Shown here: positions 1-7,311 of the stretch, in pieces
How the letters are laid out: each line of letters opens with the position of its first letter
Position numbering within the stretch: the stretch's first letter is position 1
NCBI GenBank assembly: GCA_003694825.1
Contig: RFJS01000256.1
Span: 1-7,311, forward strand
Direction: 5' to 3'
Length of the DNA stretch: 7,311 nucleotides
DNA from: Verrucomicrobiota bacterium
Lineage (GTDB): Bacteria > Verrucomicrobiota > Verrucomicrobiia > Opitutales > Opitutaceae
The notes under the pieces: model-generated
What the model was told of the DNA's origin: nothing
The model's input: only the letters and a program-made list of their open reading frames with translations
Database searches by the model: none
Position numbers and translations under genes: made by a program

Positions 1-1
1 A

Positions 2-967
<966 letters not shown>

Positions 968-1005
968 CCGGTCGCGCCCGGCGTTCGCGGATCGAGCGCG
1001 GGGTG

Positions 1006-1263
1006 TTAGCGAGGCTTCGTGAGCGTCTCGAGCGCGGTGAGTTGGTGCCACGCCTCGTCTCGCGAGGCACCGCACATGTCTTCTGTTGGCCGGAGGCTGA
1101 CGCAAAAAGCCGGACGTTCGGGCCGGCCGAAAAGCGCGCACCGAAAGTCCGGCAGCAGTTGAACGCACGGGATGCCGGCGGGTTTTCCCTGAGGCATCCC
1201 GGGGATCGGCGAGCGGATCGACGGCGCGATACAGCAGGCTCCGCATTGCGGACGACATTCCAT
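1006..1263 (-). CDS. YkgJ-type cysteine-cluster protein (putative zinc/iron-chelating domain, UPF0153)
   Basis: Small 85-residue protein that resembles E. coli YkgJ over its full length. It begins MECRPQCGACC, then has SPIPGMPQGKPAGIPCVQL, a later RC-LFG-RPERP segment and EDMCG. Eight cysteines are present (3, 7, 10, 11, 33, 42, 54, 64), which fits the metal-chelating CxxxCxxCC family. No enzymatic role is established for this family, so none is given. The frame stays open upstream to 1368, but homology begins exactly at the ATG at 1263 and the length matches the family, so the short start is chosen. It lies 49 bp downstream of the aquaporin-like gene on the same strand and may share its transcript. 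It is convergent with the arsenite exporter. No Shine-Dalgarno sequence is visible. Confidence 0.87.
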   Translation of the reverse strand: MECRPQCGACCIAPSIRSPIPGMPQGKPAGIPCVQLLPDFRCALFGRPERPAFCVSLRPTEDMCGASRDEAWHQLTALETLTKPR

Positions 1264-1312
1264 GGCGATGAGATAGGCCGGTGAACGAACGTCGCCCGCG
1301 AACGAAGGATAG

Positions 1313-2038
<726 letters not shown>

Positions 2039-3815
2039 TCAGTTGCGCGGCCTGAGATGGATACCGTGGCGCTCCCGGAGTAACGCCGCGGTTCGGGCGA
2101 CTTCGGCCTCCTGGGTCTCCTCGCTCCAGCCCAGGGCCGCGGCGACGATGCTGGCCGTTTTCTGCAACGAGGCTTCGTCGAGGCGTCCGAAAAGCGCGAG
2201 GTGGCTGCGGCGAAGCACAAGGTCGTCGAGGTGCACCACCGCCTCGTGTCGCGCGAGATAATCGAGCTCGCCTGCGAGATAGTCGGCCACGGGTTCCCTT
2301 GCAGCTGGCCCGGCGCCAGCGATGTGCGCAGCGAGGCGTCCCGCGGTCGTGCCGTAGCGCGCGAAAAGGTGGGTACAGGTTTCGCGCGGCAGGCCGGTGC
2401 GCGATGCGATGTCGTCGATCCGGCGGGCGCGGGCGTCGTCTGTTGGCGGAAAATCGCGGCCACCGCCGATCGGAAGCTCCGTGGACGATGCTCGCCGCGA
2501 CTTGCCCAACACCGCCAGCGCGCGATCGGCGACTTGCTCGGAAAACGCCCGAAACGTCGTCCACTTGCCGCCGACGAGTGAGAAAACCGGATACGGCCGC
2601 CCGGCCGAGGCCGGCGTTTCGTGGCACGCGTGATCGCGGCTGATCGTGCCGGGGGAGCCGGAGTTGCTGCGGGGCAGGGGACGCACCCCGCAGAAACGGG
2701 CCACGACCTGTTCGGGCCGAATCTCGATCGAGGGAAAGACCTGGCGGGCGGCCGAGCGCAGGTAGTCAAACTCATCCGCCTCGCATACCGCCGCATCCGG
2801 ATCATCGGTGCGAATGTCCGTTGTGCCGAGCAGGACGCGGTCGCACCAGGGCAGCAGCAGGCAGATGCGTCCGTCGTCGTTTTCATAAAACAGCTCCGAG
2901 CCGCCGAGTTGCTCGAGCAGGGCAGGGTGGTCGAGCACGAGATGGGAGCCACGGGTGCCGCCGATGAATTGTGAGTGGATGCCGAGCGTGTGGTTGGTGC
3001 GGTCGATCCATGCGCCGGTGGCATTGATGACAATCGAGGGCGATACGCTGTGCATGGAGCCCGTGGTGACGTCCCGGAGGATGACCTGTCCGTCATCGGC
3101 GCCCTCCACCGCGCGGTAGTTCAGGGCTCGGCATCCGTGAGAGGTTGCCAGTGCGTCGCCGATGACCTCGAGGCACAACCGCTCCGGGGCGGGATTCCAG
3201 GCGTCGAAGTAGCAGGCGGAACCAAGGGCGGCCGGGTTCAGCTTCGGGTGCCGGGCAAATGTCTCGGCCCGTCCGCGGATCCGCGGCGCGGGCAGCATGC
3301 CGGAGTCGCGGGCAGCATGCCGGAGTCGCGGGCAGCATGCCGGAGTCGCGGGCGAAGCGGTTGTAAAGTGCCAGGCCGACGCGGATCGCCCACAGGCCCC
3401 GACGGTCAGGTCGGCCCCCGAGGCGGAGGAATTTTCGCGCGGCATTCCCGAAGCCGGAGAATCGCCGGAAAACCGGGATCACGGTTTCGAGCGGAAAGAC
3501 GGCGTGAGGTGCGTTGCGCAGCAACCGGTTTCGCTCCCGAAGCGCCTCGCGCACCAGCCGGAACTCGCCATTTTCCAGGTAGCGCAAGCCCCCGTGAATC
3601 ATGCGCGAGGAGGCGCAGGTTGCGCCGGCGGTGAAATCGGCCTTGTCGACGAGCAGCGCGTCGATGCCGTTGATGGCCAGTTCCCGGAGAACGCCGGCCC
3701 CGTTGATGCCGCCGCCGATGATCAGCACCGAAACCGCGGGCGAGCGGGCCAGCCAGGCCCGTGTTTCAGCGCGCCGAAAAGGGAAGGGCGTGGGATTGGG
3801 TTCGACGGCGGTCAT
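2039..3815 (-). pseudogene. glpD: Aerobic glycerol-3-phosphate dehydrogenase, frameshifted by a 20-bp tandem repeat
   Basis: FAD-dependent enzyme that oxidises sn-glycerol-3-phosphate to dihydroxyacetone phosphate at the inner membrane and passes electrons to quinone. The gene reads from ATG 3815 in one frame through the dinucleotide-binding motif GGGINGAG (residues 34-41), SSRMIHGGLRYLE and LYNRFARDSGMLPA. The rest is in another frame from about 3297 down to TGA 2039-2041: PRIRGRAETF, VINATGAW, GTRGSHLVL, LLPWCDRVLLGTTD, FCGVRPL, FSLVGGKWTT, and the GlpD C-terminal domain. The frames switch exactly at the triple 20-bp repeat. With one unit the gene would encode 578 residues, somewhat longer than E. 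coli GlpD (501). As written, translation would give about 163 authentic residues and end at 3093 after 240. Each unit contains an ATG, and the one at 3298 is in the downstream frame, but a product from there would lack the FAD-binding motif. No key motif is lost on either side, so the lesion looks recent or reversible. Confidence 0.93.
3287..3353. repeat. Three perfect tandem copies of a 20-bp unit inside glpD
   Basis: The unit ggcagcatgccggagtcgcg occurs at 3291-3310, 3311-3330 and 3331-3350 without a mismatch. Partial matches extend it (cgcg at 3287-3290, ggc at 3351-3353), so the repetitive tract covers 67 bp. Since 20 is not a multiple of three, every unit gained or lost shifts the glpD frame. 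Read in the coding direction, three units give RDSGMLPATPACCPRLRHAA, with no stop in any of the three phases. The unit contains the palindrome GCATGC and a short GGCA/TGCC inverted repeat, which could favour slippage. It contains no spacers and is not a CRISPR. Confidence 0.97.
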
Positions 3816-3965
3816 GGACGGATTCAAGCATGTTGCGCGCGTGGGATTCGTCCACGCCGAACCGGGAAAATTGGGATTGCCCCCTCCAGTGTGGCACGTG
3901 CATTTGGATAGCCCGCTCCCCACCTTCGTACCTCTCCCCGGTATGCTCGAAAACCTCCACTGTCC
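3816..3965. promoter_or_regulatory. Divergent intergenic region between glpD and the acyl-CoA synthetase
   Basis: These 150 bp separate the divergent starts of glpD (3815) and the acyl-CoA synthetase (3966), so promoters for both should lie here. I see no convincing -35/-10 pair on either strand. The only distinct sequence element is a perfect 8-bp palindrome, GCACGTGC, at 3894-3901, near the middle. It could be part of an operator, but 8 bp is short enough to arise by chance. No Shine-Dalgarno sequence precedes either start. Confidence 0.4.
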
Positions 3966-5915
3966 ATGGCGCTGAACGAACAGGTCCGCGCCGCCAGAAC
4001 ACTCATTGATGTCTACCGTTATGCCGCCCGCACGTATGGCGATCGTCCGGCATTGTGTCCGCGCCTGCCGGACGGAACCTACGGCAGCATTTCGCACAAG
4101 GGGTTTTTTGAAACCGGGCTCTGTCTCGCCACGGCCCTGATCGAGCTGGGCGTAGAGGCGCGCGAACACGTCGCGATCCTCGCGGATAACCGGCTCGAGT
4201 GGGCGGTCACGGATTGTGCCGTCCTCTGTGCCGGTGCGGCCGACGTGCCTCGCGGCACGGATGTCACTCCGGCGGAGATTGACTACATCATCAACCATGC
4301 GGATGTGCGTGTGGTCTTTGTCGAGCACGCGGCCATGCTGGAGAAGTTCCACAAGTGCCGCAGCCGGGTGCCCGGTGTGACGCACGTGATCGTGATGGCG
4401 CGTGATGAGCCGTTGAACTTCGGAGCGTTGGGACTGTGGGACCTGGTGGAGCGCGGCCGCGCGTTGCGCGCGCGGGGAGACCGCCGGGCGGAGGTGCGGA
4501 TGGACGCCGTTACCCCGGATGATCTTTTCACGCTCATCTACACTTCGGGCACGACGGGGCGGCCCAAGGGCGTGCAACTGACGCACGCCAACATGGTTTC
4601 GCAGATTCGCAACCTGCCCATCGAGTTCGGGACTTCGGACCGGTTGTTATCGATCCTCCCTGTCTGGCACAGTTACGAACGGGTAGGCCTGATGTTCTCG
4701 ATCGCCTTTGGCGGTCCCACCTACTACACCAGCGTCCGCACGATCGCGCAGGATCTCAGGACCGTCCGTCCGACGCTCCTGCTGTCGGCGCCGAGGCTCT
4801 GGGAAAACCTCTACCAGAAGATCATCCACAACGTGCACCAGCAGAGCCGGCTCAAGCGCGCAATGTTTCGGGTGGCCTACTTTTTTTCACGGCGGTTGCG
4901 GCATTCCGCCTATTTCATCGAAGGGCGCCGCATCGACCTTGTCGGCAGGTCGCCCCTGCGGTCGTTTGTCGAGGGCTGCGGCCATGCCGTCATCTACGCC
5001 GTCCTGCTCGCGCCCTACCTCGTGATGGATGGGCTGGTCACGCGCAAGCTCCGCGCGATTCTCGGCGGCGCATTCCGAGGCACGGTTTCGGGCGGCGGTG
5101 CGCTGCCGCCGCACGTCGACGAGTTTTTCAACTACATCGGCATCCCGGTGCTTGAGGGGTATGGCCTCACGGAAACCTGCCCGGTGCTCGCGGTGCGCAC
5201 CTGGAAGAAGCGCGTCATCGGCACGGTCGGCCCTCCCTGGCCGGAGACAGAGGTGCGCATCGTTGATCTGGATACCCATGAGGTTCTTTTCCCGGATCCG
5301 AAGCGAAAGGGAGGGGGGCGGGGGTTGCGTGGCGAGATCCACGTCCGCGGCCCGCAGGTGATGAAGGGATACTACAAGGATCCCGAGCTGACGGCCCGGG
5401 TGCTGCGCGACGGTTGGTTGGCCACCGGCGACATCGGGGTGATGACCTACAACGACTGCCTGCGCATCGTCGGGCGGTGCAAGGAGACGATCGTCCTGCT
5501 CAGCGGCGAGAACGTCGAACCGTTGCCGATCGAAAACAAGCTCACCGAGTCACCTTACATCGACCAGTGCATCGTCGTCGGCCAGGACCAGAAACACCTC
5601 GCCGCGCTCATCGTGACCCGGCCGGAGAACTTCGTCGATGACGGCATCCGGATCGACGATCCGGCCCAGCTTCCGGCGCATCCCGAAGTGCGCAGGATCA
5701 TCGCCCGGGAAATCAAGGCGCTCGTCAACGCCCGCACCGGCTTCCGACCCTTCGAGATGATTCACGGATGGCGGATCGTGCCCAAGCCCTTTGAGCCCGG
5801 GGACGAGCTGACCAGCACCTACAAGCTCAAGCGGCATGTGATCGACGCGAAGTATTCCGCGCTGATCGCTGAAATCTACGCGGGGGCCAACCAGCGGACG
5901 TCTTCGTCGTTATGA
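3966..5915 (+). CDS. Long-chain acyl-CoA synthetase (AMP-forming)
   Basis: Activates a long-chain fatty acid with ATP and CoA to acyl-CoA through an acyl-adenylate; 649 residues, COG1022-like (FadD/FAA type). Visible motifs in order are the phosphate-binding YTSGTTGRPKG (192-202) with LTHANM after it, VSGGGALPPHVDEFF, GYGLTETCP (398-406), ATGD near 486-489, GRCKETIVLLSGENVEP with the conserved arginine Arg504, and a C-terminal TSTYKLKR in which Lys620 aligns with the adenylation lysine. All catalytic features are present. Between about 295 and 360 there is a basic stretch (RLKR, SRRLR) followed by a hydrophobic run (AVIYAVLLAPYLV, 341-353), which could associate with the membrane. The start MALNEQVRAARTLIDVY fits the family's N-terminus. 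It is divergent from glpD, and its TGA overlaps the ATG of the MFS gene, implying translational coupling. Chain-length preference cannot be read from the sequence. Confidence 0.95.
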   Translation: MALNEQVRAARTLIDVYRYAARTYGDRPALCPRLPDGTYGSISHKGFFETGLCLATALIELGVEAREHVAILADNRLEWAVTDCAVLCAGAADVPRGTDVTPAEIDYIINHADVRVVFVEHAAMLEKFHKCRSRVPGVTHVIVMARDEPLNFGALGLWDLVERGRALRARGDRRAEVRMDAVTPDDLFTLIYTSGTTGRPKGVQLTHANMVSQIRNLPIEFGTSDRLLSILPVWHSYERVGLMFSIAFGGPTYYTSVRTIAQDLRTVRPTLLLSAPRLWENLYQKIIHNVHQQSRLKRAMFRVAYFFSRRLRHSAYFIEGRRIDLVGRSPLRSFVEGCGHAVIYAVLLAPYLVMDGLVTRKLRAILGGAFRGTVSGGGALPPHVDEFFNYIGIPVLEGYGLTETCPVLAVRTWKKRVIGTVGPPWPETEVRIVDLDTHEVLFPDPKRKGGGRGLRGEIHVRGPQVMKGYYKDPELTARVLRDGWLATGDIGVMTYNDCLRIVGRCKETIVLLSGENVEPLPIENKLTESPYIDQCIVVGQDQKHLAALIVTRPENFVDDGIRIDDPAQLPAHPEVRRIIAREIKALVNARTGFRPFEMIHGWRIVPKPFEPGDELTSTYKLKRHVIDAKYSALIAEIYAGANQRTSSSL

Positions 5916-7156
5916 GCGGGGCTCGGGATTGCGCGGGCAAGCCCGACCAGCGGCTGGTTCTGTTGTTTGCCGTTCTTTATTTTGCGGAAGGCGCGCCCAT
6001 CGGCCTGATCTGGTGGGGGCTGCCCACGATCCTGCGGACCGCCGGGGTGGAGGTGAGCAGCATCTCCGCGTTGAGCGCCTCGCTTGTGCTGCCCTGGACG
6101 CTCAAGTTTCTGTGGGCGCCGCTGGTGGATGCGCTGCGCGGTCCGCGGTGGAATCGCCGGCACTGGATCATCGCGGCGCAAACCGGGATGGGGCTGGCGC
6201 TCGTCCCGCTGGTTTTCATCGATCCGGCGCGGCACTACGCGTGGTGGGCCGGGTTGTTGTTGGTGCACGCATTCTTCGCTGCCACTCAGGACGTCGGTAT
6301 CGACGCCCTCGCGGTGGAGACGGTGCCGGCGGACAGCCGGGGCTGGGTCAATGGAGCGATGCAAGCCGGCATGCTCCTCGGGCGAAGCCTGTTCGGTGGG
6401 GTGTCCATCGTCGTGGCGGCGCGGTGGGGATTTGCGGCGGTGGTCGTGCCTTTGATTGCGGTGATCTGGGGGACGCTGGCTTTTGTGCGCTTTTCGAGCC
6501 TCGTGTCACCCGGGGGCGGCAGGAATGCGGCCGAAGACGCCGGGCAAGGTCATGCGCGGCGCGTGCTGGAGTCGCTGAAGCGGATGGTGAAAAGGCGGTC
6601 GACGTGGTACGGCGTGTTTTTTGCACTGGTCGGCGGAGCAGGTTATGAAGCGGCCGGCGGGCTTGCGGGACCCTATCTGGTCGATCACGGCGTCTCGGGG
6701 GACGCGGTGGGCGTGTTCTTTTCCCTGCCCACGGTCGCCGCGATGCTGGTCGGAGGCTTGATTGGCGGACGGGTATCGGACCGGATCGGGCGCGTGCGTT
6801 CGGTGACTGTGTTTCTGCTCTGGACGGCTGGTTGTGTCATGGCGTTGGCGTTGTTGCCGGCAGGTTTCGGGGCGGTGGCGAGGTTTGGGGTGTTGATTGC
6901 GCTCTACCTCGGGATCGGGCTGTTCACGGCCTCGTCGTATGCGCTATTCATGGACCTTTCCGACCCGGAGGCGGGCGGCACGCAGTTCAGCGCCTTCATG
7001 GCGGCGACCAATGCGTGCGAAGCGTGGGCGGTGTGGACGGCGGGACAGGTTGTCGAGCGGAGCGGCTATGGCCCGGCATTCGGTCTTCTGGCCAGCGTCT
7101 CTGCGGTCGCGGTGTTTGTGCTCGTGCCGCTTGGCCGTGGCCGCGCCCGCATCTGA
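5912..7156 (+). CDS. MFS transporter, AmpG / acetyl-CoA-transporter-like
   Basis: Twelve-helix major facilitator protein of 414 residues, located in the inner membrane. The first half has LYFAEGAPIGLIWWGLPTIL, LPWTLKFLWAPLVD and ATQDVGIDALAVETVP (124-139), followed by RGWVNGAMQAGMLLGRSLFGG (from 143). These are characteristic of the AmpG-like group, which also includes the eukaryotic AT-1/SLC33 carriers. A basic cytoplasmic loop (about 195-233) separates the halves. The second half carries the MFS motif-A-like GGRVSDRIGR (285-294). AmpG itself imports anhydromuropeptides, but family resemblance is not enough to fix the substrate here. The start ATG (5912) overlaps the preceding stop as ATGA, so the gene is very likely coupled to the acyl-CoA synthetase, making a lipid-related or CoA-thioester-related substrate a reasonable guess only. 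No strong Shine-Dalgarno sequence is needed or seen. Confidence 0.88.
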   Translation: MSGARDCAGKPDQRLVLLFAVLYFAEGAPIGLIWWGLPTILRTAGVEVSSISALSASLVLPWTLKFLWAPLVDALRGPRWNRRHWIIAAQTGMGLALVPLVFIDPARHYAWWAGLLLVHAFFAATQDVGIDALAVETVPADSRGWVNGAMQAGMLLGRSLFGGVSIVVAARWGFAAVVVPLIAVIWGTLAFVRFSSLVSPGGGRNAAEDAGQGHARRVLESLKRMVKRRSTWYGVFFALVGGAGYEAAGGLAGPYLVDHGVSGDAVGVFFSLPTVAAMLVGGLIGGRVSDRIGRVRSVTVFLLWTAGCVMALALLPAGFGAVARFGVLIALYLGIGLFTASSYALFMDLSDPEAGGTQFSAFMAATNACEAWAVWTAGQVVERSGYGPAFGLLASVSAVAVFVLVPLGRGRARI

Positions 7157-7214
7157 ACGGGGCCGGTGCTCTTCCGCGTTGCGCCGCGGGACTGTGTGCG
7201 CGTAATTCGGATCG

Positions 7215-7311
7215 ATGTCCAATACCTTCGGCAAACTCTTTTCGATAACCACCTGGGGCGAGAGTCATGGCGGCGGCGTTGGCGTGGTCGTCGACGGTTG
7301 TCCGCCGCGCC
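7215..7311 (+). CDS. aroC: Chorismate synthase, first 32 codons (3' end outside window)
   Basis: Last enzyme of the shikimate pathway; it converts 5-enolpyruvylshikimate-3-phosphate to chorismate using reduced FMN. The visible start [20 protein letters not shown] is the family's N-terminal signature, including the conserved histidine (His18) in GESHG, followed by [12 protein letters not shown]. The frame is open to the window edge. The ATG at 7215 fits the usual chorismate synthase N-terminus exactly. It lies 58 bp after the MFS gene on the same strand; the gap holds only a weak hairpin, so read-through cannot be excluded, but the function is unrelated. No Shine-Dalgarno sequence is evident. 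Confidence 0.95.
   Translation, partial: MSNTFGKLFSITTWGESHGGGVGVVVDGCPPR

Noticed and set aside
968..1005. Bidirectional terminator between the convergent ACR3 and YkgJ-like genes
   Set aside because: Only an imperfect CGCGC/GCGCG pairing with a long loop is visible and there are no T runs.
1052..1068. Hairpin GCCTCG/CGAGGC as a terminator
   Set aside because: It lies within the YkgJ-like coding region and is not followed by a T run on either strand.
3291..3350. Direct repeats as a CRISPR array or mobile-element end
   Set aside because: Units are strictly adjacent with no spacers, lie inside coding sequence, and no transposase or terminal inverted repeats are nearby.
2039..3815. Programmed ribosomal frameshift in glpD
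   Set aside because: No slippery heptamer or downstream structure is evident, and the repeat expansion fully explains the shift; GlpD is not known to use frameshifting.
3816..4586. N-terminal extension of the glpD first-half frame antisense to the acyl-CoA synthetase
   Set aside because: Homology to GlpD begins just after the ATG at 3815; the upstream part is antisense to a well-supported gene and has no recognisable domain.
7174..7189. Hairpin CCGCG/CGCGG between the MFS gene and aroC as a terminator
   Set aside because: The stem is only 5 bp and no T run follows, so it is too weak to call in GC-rich DNA.

Overview
The window is a GC-rich bacterial chromosomal segment holding seven protein-coding loci, two of them cut by the window edges. 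None of the assignable starts has a clear Shine-Dalgarno sequence. That, the GC-rich codon use and the gene types would suit a Verrucomicrobia/Opitutae-like bacterium, but this placement is only a weak inference because there is no rRNA or marker gene to test it.

Layout: (1) positions 2-967, plus strand: most of an ACR3-type arsenite exporter whose N-terminus lies outside the window. (2) Positions 1006-3815, minus strand: three genes that read glpD -> aquaporin-like channel -> YkgJ-type Cys-cluster protein, convergent with the arsenite exporter. (3) A divergent intergenic region at 3816-3965. (4) Positions 3966-7156, plus strand: a long-chain acyl-CoA synthetase that overlaps an AmpG-like MFS transporter by 4 bp (ATGA). 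(5) Position 7215 to the edge: the first 32 codons of chorismate synthase (aroC), which begins a separate housekeeping function.

The centre of the window reads as glycerolipid catabolism. A channel could admit glycerol or another small neutral solute, GlpD would oxidise glycerol-3-phosphate, and the divergent acyl-CoA synthetase would activate fatty acids. No glycerol kinase is visible.

The most notable observation is inside glpD. A perfect 20-bp unit is present three times in tandem (3291-3350) exactly where the reading frame breaks. Both halves are otherwise well-conserved GlpD sequence. Removing two units (40 bp) rejoins them into a 578-residue protein, and four units would also be in frame. 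The locus therefore behaves as an ON/OFF switch by copy number (1, 4, 7 in frame; 2, 3, 5, 6 out of frame), and this window shows an OFF state. It could be a contingency-type switch, a recent slippage mutation, or an assembly artefact. The second point of interest is the aquaporin, whose predicted pore constriction lacks the usual arginine after the second NPA motif.
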